A stretch of 64,000 nucleotides of DNA from Anniella stebbinsi (GCA_029215795.1 JARDYH010000005.1:11812001-11876000), one strand, 5' to 3'; positions 11,780 through 44,183 are shown, counted from the first letter of the stretch. A program made the numbers and translations. Notes: a model not told the origin generated them from the sequence alone.

Positions 11780-14290
11780 AGATAGGTAGCCAGATAGGAT
11801 GACTACATGCAATAGATTGTCACACTTATCCAGCAAGGAGGGATCTGTGCATCGAAATAGGATTCCATAGGTGTATCCAGTGCAGATGAAAACCTAGAAA
11901 TTTAACTCCACCTACACAGCATGATTCGTGCCAAAGATAAGCATTTTCTCAGCAGCTGTTACATGTGACTGAAGTTGTACTGAGGAACACATATTTCTTT
12001 TTTCTGTACCGTTACAGCCCGCTTTATCTCCCTTAGTTCATTTATCTCCCTTAGTTCACAGTGCTGATTTTCCACACCTAGAAAGGGTTCACAGTAATAA
12101 ATGAATTATAAAGGGTTTGAGGAAACAATGGCAAGCATACCCAAACAATGTTTGTTTGTTTTTAAAAAATCAGAATCTTTTAATGTATAGATATAATAAG
12201 ATGTATTTATTTTTTAAAAATAATTTCGATTGCATAACTGCATTGCTGGGCATGTCTAAAGGAACCTGCCATGCCACTGTCATTCCCTTCTCCACCTAAA
12301 AGGACCCCAAAGGGCACCATTATTCAAAATACCAGAGCCCATCTGCCCACTATTAAATCCACTTAACCTACAGTCAGATCAGCTTCCACATCTGGTAGAA
12401 AAAACAACTTCAGTACTTCGTTTCAGGTGGGGCTCATCTATGGTGGCCACAGAGCATTTGACTCCCATGCTGTGCATTAGCTGAAACTGTGGGTGGGTTG
12501 CAGACCTCTGAGCATGTGCAGGTAAAAAATTTTTTACCCTCACCTCTGAGACAGCCCACCTTTAACAATGTACCAGAGGGCAGGCGGCAGGACATCCAGG
12601 TCTAGAGCTGTGGCTGCCAGGCAGATTTGAGACCCAGCACCTCTGTGCATGTTAAGAGTGGGGTGGCAGTACTCCATGACAGATAGCTCCTGGGGGTTTG
12701 CATGGTGTGTTGCAAGCTTGCTTGCTAGGTAAACACTAGGGCCTTCTGGATTGCAGTGGGTCTGGGCTTCCTAGATGTGTCATAGCCTTTGGCATGCATA
12801 TCCCTATGGGTTTTGTCTGACATGTGCTCATGTACGTGACCCCGCCAAACGGTGTAAAGCACAAGCCCTGCCAAGTGTTCATCCAAATGCTTCCTGCAGA
12901 CTCATGCACATTTCACAAAAGTTCATGTTTGCACATAGCATGCAATACATATGATCCCTCCCCCCCCCCAAGCCCAAAAATGAGGGCATAAGGCACAATT
13001 TTTGCCTGTATGCCCCAGGATTGTGCCAACATACACACCTGGGTATGCTGCGAAGTGTCTGTGCAGATATATCCGGGGAGGAACTGAGCGGTAAGCAGAT
13101 TAAAAGTGAAGCAACGTGTTTTTTTTTTTTAAAAAGAGTAGCAAGGAATTTAGATTGTAATGTTCTCTTGCTTTTATTACGTCGTGCCGCCTGCTCAGGA
13201 GAAGCTAGAAGTGTGTTATCACACTTCCTTCTCCCACAATTCATTGCCAGCAGTAATTCCATGTTTGCTGCACCTTTTCGGCACAGAGGATATTAAGGTA
13301 GGCCAAACGAGGCTCAGCAGCAGGAGCATAGTGTGCCTGGGACTGAGTGGGAAGAGCTGAAATGGCTCGCCAGGAACAACCCGTTCTCTGTCACAAGTGA
13401 AGAAGAACCTATATATTATGTCCATTTTCATGGCATAGGTTGGCATGACCGGATACGCATGGCACAGGAATACATGGCTCTTCCAATCCATACGCATCCC
13501 AAATGGCAGGTTACATCTGCGTTTCAGCACACGATAGTTCTCATGTACGCTGTGATTGGCACCAGCAGTGAAGAATAATACCATTGCATTCTGGGTGGCT
13601 GGGCAGAAAAGGAGCAGCAGCAGCCTATGTGGTCCTGGGGTGGCTTGAGGCACCAGTGGAGTAGAAAAGGTTCAAGAGGCTGGTGGACTATTACCCAGCC
13701 TAGGGGAGGGAGATGAACGCTGCTACTGGACTGCCTAGGGAGAGATGTTCAGCAGCAGTATTGCTGCATCATCTTGAAAGGCAAGAAAGGGCACTAGAAT
13801 CGTGGTTTTCAAACTATGCTACAGAGCAGCCAATCCCAACCTGGTGCCTTTCAGATGTGTAGGGCTGTGGGCCTGTTCAGATGCCACGCTAATCCACGGT
13901 TAGGCCGCTGACCCCTTTTGGAGCAAATGGTTAGTGAGCGTGTTTAACCCGGGGTTATGTAGCCACTTCGGTTAGGAACGGTTCACATGACACACTAAGC
14001 CATAATATTTAGCTCAAAATGCTTAACCATCATGGCTTGGCAGGACATCGGAACAGGGTCTATATCGATAAGGCTGCTCCAGAAACGGGTAAGTTGTTCT
14101 TCAGTGATAAAATCAGCAGTGGGAGTAAAGTTCCTCTTGAAACTTTCACCACTTACCTGTCCTCAACTTCCCTGCACGGTGCAGTCATATAGCAGAGCAA
14201 TGGGCGTGCCCTAGGGATATACCTGCAGTTTGTATGAGCCGACACTGAGGCCCGGTCCCACATGAAGTGACTGTACACCAACCTTCCCTC
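11780..14290. other. No supported gene
   Basis: Overlapping open frames on both strands at 12879-13653 have no family signal or splice support. 13868-14010 contains GTTCAGATGCCACGCTAATC, similar in style to 31410-31820 and 54700-54900, and is probably old foldback DNA. Confidence 0.5.
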
Positions 14291-14509
14291 TACCCGGTGC
14301 CCTCCAGATGTGAACTACAACACCCATTATCCCCAGCCAGCATAGCCATGGTTGGGGGTGACAGAAGCTGCCCAAAACATCCAGAGGCGGGCATCAGGTT
14401 GGGTAAGGTCGTTGTACATCCTAAAATATTCCCCAGAATCCTCTGCTACATGCAGGGGGTTCTAGAGCAAATGTTGAAGGGTTCCTCACTGGATGAGTCA
14501 ACGTGGTAA

Positions 14510-14700
14510 GTATTCATTCATTTCTTACGTGTATATCCTATCTGTCCTCCGAAGATCTCAGAGCAGCATACATAACTTTCCACCACCCCATATTATACTC
14601 ACAACTCTCTCAGGTGGATTTGGTTGAGAGAATGTGATCAGCCCAAGGTCACCCAGTGAGCTTCATGCTGAAGTGAGGATTTGAACCCAGCACTACATCC
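14510..14700 (-). repeat. Degraded SINE-like repeat
   Basis: AAGGTCACCCAGTGAGCTTC and CCTATCTGTCCTCCG blocks in the reverse SINE order. Clearly diverged from the copy at 11.3 kb. Confidence 0.5.
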
Positions 14701-14756
14701 TACTGGCTTTGAATAGGTTCTCTGAATGGAGAGCCATGGCTCCTGGCACTAACAGA

Positions 14757-14928
14757 AGCATTGTGCCTCCATCTTTTCCTCCTTAATGGATTTTCCGTAG
14801 AAAGAAAAAAGACAGAGGAAGTGTTTGGAAAACATGGGTCATGAGAAGACATCATCACCTGGGCCCCCTATAAAATTCTGTGAATTGAGCAATGTGATGG
14901 CACCATAAAAACCTCATCTGGAAGCACT
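14757..14928 (+). repeat. AATTCTGTGAAT dispersed repeat, copy 1
   Basis: Order shared by five copies: CATTGTGC, TCTTTTCCTCCTTAATGGA, TAAAATTCTGTGAAT, CACCATAAAAACC and CTGGAAGCA. Confidence 0.65.
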
Positions 14929-15565
14929 CAGCAGGCCTTTCCACATCGACTTCGCAGTTGACAAACCCATGTGTGGCTACCATGGAATTCCTGGCCATGG
15001 CAGGACGCTCAGTTTGCGTGAAGCACCGAGCAGACCTGTCGGACCCAGGCCTTCCTTGTCTTGTGTGAACGGAGAGCTATCCCTTGGACATGCCCACCAC
15101 TGCTCTGCAATGCATTATGGGGGAGGCTGGTTAATGGTGGGCACCCTGTTTTTCAGACAACTTGTCTTGCCATTCCTGAGCTTCTCAGTGGAGAACCCCC
15201 TGACCAAATGTCTCCTGAAGCATAGTGTTAAAAGCACTGTACCATGAAGTGTGGGAGACTGTAGAAGGGGTTGCAGCCCTTGGGAGTGTGGGTGGTGAAG
15301 TGGATAACAGCAGAATGGAAGATACCATTGCACGATCCCAAAGAGGGCGGCAATGAGTCGATAGGGTAACTGTGAACAGTACCATTGCATAGGATGGATG
15401 TGAGAGATGGGGGGGGGGGTGCAAAATGGAAGCCGCCATTGCATAGTATGAAGGGGGGGAAGGAAGGGAAATCATACTGTATAGTCCAGATGGGGGTGGA
15501 CAGCGCCACTGCCCCAGGCACTGAGTCGTTCCCAGCATGGCCGCCCCATGGCGACAGAGCTGGGT

Positions 15566-35592
<20,027 letters not shown>

Positions 35593-35719
35593 CTGCAATG
35601 TGGAAGGAAAATAGAGAGAGAGCTATCTTTGTCCATGAATGGCAGGCAGCAAGACAGTACCCGTTAGAGCCAAGATGAGGGCCGGAACAAACGTTCTGCC
35701 GTAAAATCTCTTCCAATTT

Positions 35720-36740
35720 TTTTTTTTAATGTCAAATATTCTCCAGATACGATCGTTTGCCAAATATTTGCCCAATATTTGAGATCTGCATTTGACTTCC
35801 TACAATATTTGACAGGTAACGTGTAATGGAATTAACAACTAACATGCAACAATGTTTAGTATTTAATAGTATTTAATAGCTACTAAGCAATGGGGTTTAG
35901 TGTTTGATGGTTGGCAAGCAATAACAGTATTTAGTATTTGACTGTATTGGATAAGTGACATATAATGGTATTTAGTATCTAACAGCATTTGATCAATGGC
36001 ATGTAGCGGTGTTTAGTATTTGAGAGTTTGACAGGTTATGAATTTTCGTATTTATTTATGTTATATTATTGATGTATGTAGTGAGCGGCTCTAACAGCCC
36101 AGTGGGGCAGGATCGAGTGGGGTATACAAGTGTAAATAAATAAACAAATAAATGCCTGCCAAATGTACCAAGAGATGCCAGTAAATCTAAATCATATCAA
36201 TTCTGAGGCAAATGTCACATTCATAATGCACATTTAAATGGTGAGATTGGAAATTTCAGTGAATTTCAAATACCCATTTCAGCTCTAGCCAGGATGAGGC
36301 ACTGCTATGGAATGCAAGGTCATAAACTGGTTATAAACTAGCCATTCATACATTTTGAAGGACTAATTTTCTGGAATCGTCTGCTTGGAGCAGTTGCAGG
36401 AGCCAAGATACCCATTGACTGCAAAACAGAATTGGATACATTGATAACACGTATGTTATGATTTCTAACAGTGCAGTCCTATGCGTCTCTACTCAGAAGC
36501 AAGTCTCATTGAGTTCAATTGGGCTTACTCCTAGGTAAATGGGTATAGGATTGCAGCCTAGGTCTGATCTCTCAGTTGGGGCCCTTTGGATCCAGAGAAT
36601 GTTTTCCTTTGCCCCAAAGATATTGGGTTATTTTTCTCCTTCTCCAGGAGCACCAGAGATTACAATTAGAGATGAAATGTCGGATGGAATACCATAATAG
36701 GAACTGGGAATCTTTTTATGATAGAGAACCATATTCCCTC
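35720..36740. other. A/T-rich tandem-like sequence, no gene
   Basis: 35740-36060 repeats a loose 30-60 base unit with TTTAGTATTTGA and ATTTGACAG, apparently degraded tandem DNA. Similar wording appears at 31260-31400. Confidence 0.5.
36471..36562 (+). repeat. Dispersed reptile repeat, CTCAGAAGCAAGT type
   Basis: CAGTCCTATGCGTCTCTACT, CATTGAGTTCAATTGGGCTT and GTATAGGATTGCAGCC form an imperfect inverted structure. Fragments recur at 46895-46945 and 49716-49735. Confidence 0.5.
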
Positions 36741-36744
36741 ATGG

Positions 36745-37064
36745 TAGGCTGACCAGATAAAATCCAGGTCAGGGCTAATGTAACTTTAACAGTTGTAGAG
36801 AAAAGGGAATTTCAGCCAGTGTCATTTGTATGCAGTTAGTATCTGGTGAAATTCCCCCTTCATCACAACAGTTAAAGGTGCAGGCACTATACTAGAGTGA
36901 TCATGTACAAAAGAAGGCAGGGCCCCTGCAACTTTAACAGTTGTGATGAAGAGGGAATTTCACCAGGAACTAATTGCATACAAATGACACCGGCTGAAAT
37001 TCCCTTTTCTCTACAACTGTTAAAGTTACATGAGCCCTGACCTGGATTTTATCTGGTCACCCTA
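36745..37064. mobile_element. Palindromic hAT-like MITE, copy 5 (variant ends)
   Basis: ATAAAATCCAGGTCAGGG end type, inverted centre. Duplication CCTCATGG at 36737-36744 and 37065-37072. Confidence 0.92.
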
Positions 37065-37207
37065 CCTCATGGGTAATCTGCTGGGGAATTGCATGGTGGC
37101 AGTCAGTGGGGCTGAATACAGAGGTGGGTGGGGCTGAGCCAAGAGTGGGCAGGACCACCCCTTTCCCCCCTTTCTGCCATTCCTCATTTGCTCTCTTTTT
37201 CTGACAC

Positions 37208-37239
37208 CCCCATCTCTCTCTCTCTCTCTCTCTCTCTTC
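37208..37239 (+). repeat. (CT)n microsatellite
   Basis: About 14 CT units next to the palindromic element at 36745-37064. Confidence 0.93.
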
Positions 37240-37664
37240 CTCCCTGCCCTGCGGGCTACCAGAAGGGGGGCAGATCACTCTGAGCTGATCACTTGCACAG
37301 GACTTTTGAAATTAGGCCAAGGGCCACAAGTTGCCCAACCCTGTGATCAAAGGTCAATATAATTTCCCCCTTGGGTAGCCTTGGATCATGGCTTCATAAC
37401 TGCTTCCGTTGCCATGTCTCAGGATGTAAAGGAGCTGTTCCCAGTTAATCCTAAATAATGTAGATGTTTTCTTTCTCAACAAACTGAGATGACTCTTTTA
37501 GAGAAAGCATCCCAGAGTGTTCTCTTTGATGGAAAAGACCGTCAGACTCTACTGCCCCAGAGGAAGATTTTTAACTGAATTGGGTTCGACTTCTTATTAT
37601 TGTAACTTTTTAATTCCACAAGAATAAACATCCCAATTCAGTACCAGCTGGAGAATTTATGTAT

Positions 37665-37785
37665 TTATTTATTGCATTTATATACTGCCCAATAGCCAAA
37701 GCTCTCTGGGCGGTTCCCAAAAATTTAAACCATCAACAAAACAGTATAAAAACACGATAGGAAAATACAATATAAAAACATTGTC
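37665..37785 (-). repeat. LINE-like 3' tail fragment
   Basis: GCATTTATATACTGCCC, AAAGCTCTCTGGGCGGTT and AAAACACGATAGGAAAATAC, related to 30.8 kb and in reverse to 49.98 kb. Confidence 0.45.
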
Positions 37786-38091
37786 TTTCCACTCCTGTGT
37801 TTCATGGGGCAAGGTTGCAATCCTGATGGTTACACTGGGGATGTACAGACATCGCCGAGGCAGGATGAAACTGAAACAGAGTTCAGTCTGTAGTCTCTAC
37901 AATACACTCCTGTTCTTACACAGTACTGTAGTGCTCCATTTTGCCAACTGCAGCAGAAAGGGCAACAGCAGTACATTATGGGACACACAATACAATTAAG
38001 TCCCTCGTATGGCCTTCCATACAAATCCACGAGAGGTTTTCCTAGCCTGCCTGCTCACACCTCCCCCTGATAGTCATATCTGGTCCCCTCT

Positions 38092-38436
38092 ACAAGGATT
38101 CGCTTTTGCGCCTGGTTAGGCGATTATGCGCATAATCGCAGAAGCGCATTTACGCCTAATCCCTCTGCACGAGAGGCGGCAAGAAGCGGCGAAGCGCATT
38201 AACGGATGTCCAAAATGCACTTTACAAGTAGTTAATGCGCATAAGCACTTATTCACACAGTCAAAATGCGCTTTAACGGACGGAGCAAAATAAAACTCGC
38301 GATTTAACGCGCATTCGATAATGCGCATAATCGGGGAGATAACGCGCCTCTACGCCCGATTTGCACTCTATTCTTGTAGAGGTAATTTTTTTAATGCGCC
38401 TTGAAAGAGCTTTAAATGCCTCTTGTAGAGGCAGCC
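38092..38436 (+). mobile_element. CpG-dense foldback element, copy 5
   Basis: GGTCCCCTCTACAAGGATTC at the left and CTCTTGTAGAGGCAGCC at the right. This is the best preserved short copy, with very high CG content including GCGCATAATCGCAGAAGCGC. Confidence 0.9.
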
Positions 38437-38457
38437 TCTGACCTCAAAAGGGGCAGG

Positions 38458-38468
38458 AGGGAGAGAGA

Positions 38469-38503
<35 letters not shown>
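38458..38503 (+). repeat. (GA)n microsatellite
   Basis: About 20 GA units with GG interruptions, starting 20 bases after a CpG-dense element. Confidence 0.93.
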
Positions 38504-38504
<1 letters not shown>

Positions 38505-38830
38505 AAACTTTTCCTAAAGACTTCAGGCAATTTTTATCTGCCACAAGTGGTCAGTTATTTTTCAAGCCTGCCCTAGGGAAGGAAGTAGGTTCTGCTCCTG
38601 GTTGCATCCATTCACACAATCCTTAATTCAGGGACAAGCAACTGGAAACTCAGGAGCCATTTTGGTTTCTCAAAGCTTTCCATCTCATCCTCGGCAAGTG
38701 CCCCCCATTCCTCAATGATGTCACCTCAGCCCCTTTTCTCCTAAACGGAGAGGAAGGCCTACGGGCTCTTTAAGCTCCTCTCTGGCCACGTAGACAGCAA
38801 AAGAGGCTTTGGCAAAACCCTCCCTTTAAG

Positions 38831-38966
38831 TGAGGAGTGGGCAGCTGGCCCTTCAGCTATTTTGCCCTACAACTCCCATCAGCCCTAGCCAGCATAGGCA
38901 ATGGTGAAGAATGATGGGAGCTAAAGACCAAAATGTTTGAAGGGCCACAAGTTGCCCACCCTTTCT
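38831..38966. repeat. Foldback repeat, CAACTCCCATCAGCC type
   Basis: GTGGGCAGCTGGCCCTTCAG and GGGCCACAAGTTGCCCACCC at the ends, CCTACAACTCCCATC and GATGGGAGCTAAAGAC inside. Confidence 0.7.
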
Positions 38967-39199
38967 CTAAGCACTTCAGCCACTCCCTGTCAGAAACAAG
39001 GAACTGGGTGTGAGCTGGGCCTAAATGAAGGACTCTATGCCTGTTCATGTTATGAGGTGGGCACGGAGGAGAGGCTAAAGAGCCCTTTGCCTCCATCTTG
39101 GCTTGAATGGGATCAGGGCCAAAGTTGCTGGCCTGTCAGCCCTCCTTCAGTTGAAAATATGATACACATACCCAGTCAAAAATGAGTTGCCAATCAGGA

Positions 39200-39730
39200 A
39201 CCCTCCTCAACCCTCCTCTGGCCGTCCACTTTGCACCTCCCATCCGCACCCCAAACCACGCCTGCACTCACCTCCTGCAGCTGAGGTGGTCTCTGTTGCA
39301 GGAAGACGAGCTGGACAAGTCACCTGAGGGCTTTGCCGTGTACTGCAGCTTTGGGGAGGTGGAAAAACAAGGAGACCCAAATGTTAAGTGGGGAGAGTGG
39401 TTCCTCCTCCTCCTCCTCCTCTAACCCCACCCACCTTCTCCCAGCCTCCCCATTTCCGTTCATCAGCCCCTCTCGGTCAGAGGAGCAGTGGGTTGGACTG
39501 ACCTGATGCCACAAGGCCCTATCCGTTCCGATCCCCAGTCATGGACATGGGGGCCAGCACCCCCCATAACTGCCCCGCAGTCAGCACAGCCAGGGATCTC
39601 ACTTCGGGGGCCCAAGCTTACCCCCCCACACCCAACAGGGGGGCTTCGCAGGGCCCCCAGAGGTTGCCTCACTTTGTCCTGCTGGGAGACACAAAAACAT
39701 TCACAATCAAATAAATGGTGCAAGTAGATA
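39200..39730 (-). other. Possible small exons, unassigned
   Basis: On the minus strand there are several good-looking sites: an acceptor CCTGCAACAG near 39291, a donor GGAG/GTGAGT near 39273, a donor CATCAG/GTCAGT near 39506 and an acceptor TGTCTCCCAG near 39688. The frames between them show no family I recognise. They might be upstream exons of the MAGI-family gene or chance sites in a GC-rich stretch. Confidence 0.15.
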
Positions 39731-40004
39731 CGTAAGAACAGTGGGAGCCATGTTTCAGGGCTTCCAGGCCCAGTTCAAAAGGTTCGTGCTGGTCGAGCTT
39801 GAAATGGCCTGAGTGGGGATATTCCTGGGATGTCTTCTTCTCCTCCTCCTCCTCGAGGCCTGCACAACTCTTGTAACCAATCTGTTTCAAATTGCGACCT
39901 GCCAGATGCTTGACAACACAACTCCCCATGTGCCCCTGTGTCACAGAAAGGGGCTTCGCATGACCCTTCCATGCGTTGGAACAATGTGTGAGGGAGTCAT
40001 GGGA

Positions 40005-40132
40005 AGGATCTACACTACTGCTTTAAACGGTTTAATAACAGTTTTCACAACTGTTGGGGCCCATGCCACACTCCACATACAGTTTTCAAAAGGTTTTCAA
40101 AGTGTTTTATCCTGCTTGGTGTAGATCTGGCC
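40005..40132. mobile_element. Short foldback element, GGATCTACAC ends
   Basis: Starts AGGATCTACACTACTGC and ends GCTTGGTGTAGATCTGGCC, inverted ends around about 90 bases. The plus-strand ORF across it is fortuitous. Confidence 0.6.
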
Positions 40133-40313
40133 TTGGAGTGATGCAGGTTTGCTCCATTTCCCCACTATCGATGCACCCTATGGCTGCCAACACTCCTGGC
40201 TCTCACGCATGCACCCTTCAGCCACACGTCTGGAACTCATCAAAGGGGGCTGTACAGGTGTGCCAATGTACATGAGTAGAACTCCTCCTCCATACAATGG
40301 CACGTGTGTAGAG

Positions 40314-40633
40314 TAGGGTGACCAGATAAAATCCAGGTCAGGGCTCATGTAACTTTAACAGTTGTAGAGAAAAGGGAATTTCAGCCAGGGTCATTTGTAT
40401 GCAATTAGTTCCTGGTAAAATTCCCTCTTCAACACACCAGTTAAAGTTGCAGGGGCCCTGCCTTCTTTTGTGTATGGTCACTCTAGTATAGTGCCTGCAC
40501 CTTTAACTGTTGTGATGAAAAGGGAATTTCACCAGGAACTAATTGCATACAAATGACACTGGCTGAAATTCCCTTTTCTCTACAACTGTTAAAGTTACAT
40601 GAGCCCTGACCTGGATTTTATCTGGTCACCCTA
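40314..40633. mobile_element. Palindromic hAT-like MITE, copy 6 (variant ends)
   Basis: ATAAAATCCAGGTCAGGG end type. Duplication GTGTAGAG at 40306-40313 and 40634-40641. Confidence 0.92.
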
Positions 40634-41257
40634 GTGTAGAGCCCCTTCTGACACATTCCAAATGCGTGGAGGGGCAGGGTTCTTTGGTGTGAATGCTCTT
40701 TAGTCAGGCAGCTAAAAACGGTTTGTCAAGCACACAAAAACCCAGTATTAGAGTAGCCAATTATACACGACTCCCGAAAAGGACACATATTGCCGAAAAT
40801 GAGGATGAAGGAAGACACAAATGTTGCATCTGCTAATTTATACATATAGATGCAGATTTAGAAATAATTACTACGATTTAAATAGAAATACAAGACATTT
40901 CACCACTGTAGGAAAATTGTGTCCAGGTGACCTATGTGCCTGCTCAGTCTGAGTGCTAAGTGTTGATGGGCAACTTCAAGGCTTTTCCCTGCTCTTTCGC
41001 CTTATGGCTCCTTACGTTTGAAACGGATTTGTACTGGACAGCTCTTCAAATAGAGGACACCTTGAAACAGTAATCTTGCCATAATACTAAAAACAAAACC
41101 TATCTTCTACAGGACACCTCCAGCATCTGTCACATATGCGTGTGTATACATATGCACACATGATTATACCCTACTCTCTCAACATTTCATCATACCCTAG
41201 TGTGACCAAGAAATGGCATCTAAGTCATGGCTTTAAAAATAAGAGTTGGCTCAGAGG

Positions 41258-41965
41258 GTTAGTGCAGCATAGTGGTTAGAGTGTTGGACTAAGGGGCTGT
41301 CTATACACGGGGAACTCCCTGCAGTGGCTGTGAATCTGCACTGCCTCAGTTGTATGATGTGGCCACAGATTCACAGCCACCACGGGGCTTTCCCATGAAG
41401 CTGCACATTGAAAAAGTCGGTGACTTACCCTAACTTTTTCAGTGGGAGCGAGGTCAGTATGGCTCTTCCACTGTCTAACCTCACTCCGAGCTGATCTGGG
41501 GGCGGTCCTGGTGGAAAGCAAGCAGCAGTTGGTCACCTTCCACCAGGAAGAAAGGGGGGGGGGCTCTGGTACCTGGATTATCACCGGAAACCCCGCGCTC
41601 CCTCCTTGGCATTGGGATTAACTGACGCCACCCCGGGTAAGAAAAAGCATGGGGTTTGGGGGGGAAGGCAGCGCCAACTTGGCACCGTGAAGACAGGGCA
41701 TAAGACTGGGGAGATCTGGGTTCAAAACTCCATGAATCCATTGTGTTTTCTTGAGCTGATGTAATCAGAAAGACAACCTAATTTTAATTTAAAAAAGACA
41801 ATTTTTAAAAAAGAAAAAAAATCCCTACTCAGCCTCACTTGATGACTCTGGGAGGTAAGTTAGTCTCTCAGACTGACTTACCTCTCAGGGTTGTTATGAG
41901 GAAGGAAGGAAAGAAATCTTGTAAGTGTCCCTGTGCATACAGCTGAATGTGTATAGGTGGCTCTC
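41258..41965 (+). mobile_element. Sauria-type SINE interrupted by another element
   Basis: The head CATAGTGGTTAGAGTGTTGG is at 41271-41290. The expected continuation ACTGGGGAGATCTGGGTTCA resumes only at 41706. The rest of the SINE (CTCAGCCTCACTTGATGACT, AGGGTTGTTATGAGGAAGGA) follows. About 405 bases are inserted in between. Confidence 0.72.
41292..41698. mobile_element. Foldback element inserted in the SINE
   Basis: Begins GGGGCTGTCTATACACGG and ends CACCGTGAAGACAGGGC, which are inverted copies of each other. Short blocks (ACTTACCCTAACTTTTTCAG-like and GGGGCTTTCC) recur at 43615-43740, suggesting a second, diverged copy there. No coding capacity. Confidence 0.6.
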
Positions 41966-42723
41966 CATGTATTTGGGATCCCTGAAAAACAAGTTGTATT
42001 CACATCCTGTTATGATTGCATGAAGACCATTGGCGCAGCATGCAGTTCCATTTTCCCCTCTCTATGCATTCATATAACGAGCTCCATCACACCAGGGATT
42101 TAGTGCACTCTCGCAATGCCTGGTGTGCATATTTGCAGCATGGTACTCACGTGATGCTATGCTTGTCCTGCTGACACCCCATCTCTTCCCCAGCCATTCT
42201 TAGAATGCTAAAAGTCTGGATTATTTTCCCTAAGCACATTTAATGTGCCCTAAACTTCCATGTAGTTTTAAAGGAACTGGGGGCTTGAATGGATTGCATC
42301 AGGTCCTGGCAGGGAAAAGCAATCTCTCCCAGCAGCTGGCTCCAAGCCCCAATATAAAACCCAAACTTTGCATCCCAGGCTCAAAAGTGTTTTTTAAAAC
42401 CATACAATGCCTGGATCTCTGAAGAGACAGGATTGTACTCCCTCGATGCCCCCAAAGAGCCAGACTAACGGGGTCGTTCCATTTTTGCCCGGCAGAAAGG
42501 CGGTCTGGTTGAAGTACTCATCTGACAGGACTTGACTGGAGGGAGAAAGAGGGAGAAAGAGGAGGGGCGGAGTGGAGTGGAGTGGAGCGGAAGAGCGAAG
42601 GAGCAGCTATTCAGGTGAAAGGATCATAAGCTTGATGTGCTTCTGCCTCAGAGGTAAAAAAATGTGGAGGCAAACCGGAGGGGGGAGGAATTAGGTGTGA
42701 TAGAGGTCAGGATCTGAGGCTGT

Positions 42724-43079
42724 GGCTACCTCCACAAGGGCACTTTAATGCTCTTTGAAGGCTCATTATAAATTTTACCTTCACACCAGCGGAGCGCAAA
42801 ACGGGCACAGAGGCGCGTTATCTCCCGGATTATGCGCATTATCGAATGCGCGTTAAATAGCGACTTTTATTTTGCTCCGGCCGTTAAAGCGCATTTTCGC
42901 TGTGTGAACAAGCGATTATGCGCATTAACTACATGTAAAGCGCTTTTTGGACATCAATTAATGCGCTTCGCCGCCTCTCGCCGCCTCCCGTGCAGAGGGA
43001 TTAGGAGTAAATGCGCCTCCACGATAATGCTCATAATCCCCGAACCGGGCGCAAAAGCGCATCCTTGTGGAGGGGGCCT
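42724..43079 (-). mobile_element. CpG-dense foldback element, copy 6 (inverted)
   Basis: GGCTACCTCCACAAGGGC at the low end and ATCCTTGTGGAGGGGGCC at the other. It contains ATGCGCATTATCGAATGCGC. The end sequence has compensating changes on both sides (TCCACAAG with CTTGTGGA). Confidence 0.87.
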
Positions 43080-43539
43080 GTGTCTATATGAGGTTGCATT
43101 GGCGTCTTGAGACCCTACATCCCACACTTGTGCTCCTGCTGAGTAGTCCCCATAGCAAGGAATGCAAATGGGGGTTTGAATCTCATCAATGAGGAGGAGG
43201 AGGGGCCGCTGCTGCCCCATGCGTCCCATTCTTCCCCCCCATTTCCCCCCTCCTCCTGCTCCCCACAGTTGAGGAAGGGGGGAGAAAGCAGTCATGGAGG
43301 GGGAAGTCATATCCTTGCAACTGTTTTTTTACCCTTTAACTGCGCTGCTCCATTGGGGCCGCGGAGGTGCAGAGGTGGCCCAGTGGCCAGTTGGCTTGCT
43401 CAGCCGCCCCCTCCCACCTGTCCTGGAGTACCACGCTTGGCTCCAGTTTTTTGTTTTTACTTTTTCTTCAACTGCCCTGCTCCGCTGTATCGCCTCCTCC
43501 CTCTGTCTCGGCCGATGGCAATCAATCAGGGTTCACCAG

Positions 43540-43760
43540 TAGCCGGGGACACGTCTCCAGCGCAAAGCCGGAGGATGGGGATAGACGGGAGATGCGTGTC
43601 TGCGTCTCGCTGGCATGAAAATGTCAGGGTAAGTCCCCGACTTTTTTATAGCGGAGCTTCGGGGGAATGCCCTCGAATGGCCCCACAATGGCTGCTGCCA
43701 CCACTGCGGATCCACCCTGGGGCTTTCCTCACATCAAGATGTGCCCTGAAAGGGCAGAAT
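43540..43760. repeat. Diverged relative of the 41.3 kb inserted element
   Basis: Shares GGGGCTTTCC, a GTAAGTCCCCGACTTTTTTA block resembling the 41.4 kb sequence in reverse context, and a GCTGC/CACCACTG stretch. The long plus-strand open frame here (43176-43781) is not supported as a gene. Confidence 0.3.
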
Positions 43761-44183
43761 CAAGCGCTTGAGCTTTTTTAAGACTTGCCTGCTTCAGCCT
43801 GAAAATGAAGGAGTTACAATGTTCAAATACTCTCTCACTGATAAAACTTATGTCCTTGCACACTAAAAGCTAGCAGGTCAGGGAAATGGTCTCCACCTAG
43901 CCATCTTTCCAATGGACTAGTTTTCTATGTGATGAGGATTGGGGATTTTTTGGGGGGCGGTGGGGAAGGTTCAAATCTGTAGAAGTACATATAGTATGGG
44001 ATAAAAAACATACTGATCTGGTTTGCACATCATGATAAGCCACCATGGGTTAATTAACCTGTGGGGCTTTGTGATACGTGCCAGTCACCATTTTGAATAT
44101 GCAAATCAATTCTTCCATGTGAATTACTATCCCTTTCTGAATGATCTCTAAGAGTTACTCAACACTGGTACCTTTGGTTAGAT

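Noticed and set aside
12879..13653. Overlapping open frames on both strands, up to 144 codons
   Set aside because: No protein family recognised, and frames on both strands are equally long, as expected by chance in a region of balanced composition.
41271..41290. A tRNA-like A box suggesting a tRNA gene
   Set aside because: The rest of the sequence is a Sauria SINE body interrupted by another element. No cloverleaf can be completed.
43176..43781. A 201-codon plus-strand open frame
   Set aside because: Low-complexity Pro/Ser/Gly content, overlap with probable repeat sequence, no family resemblance and no splice context.
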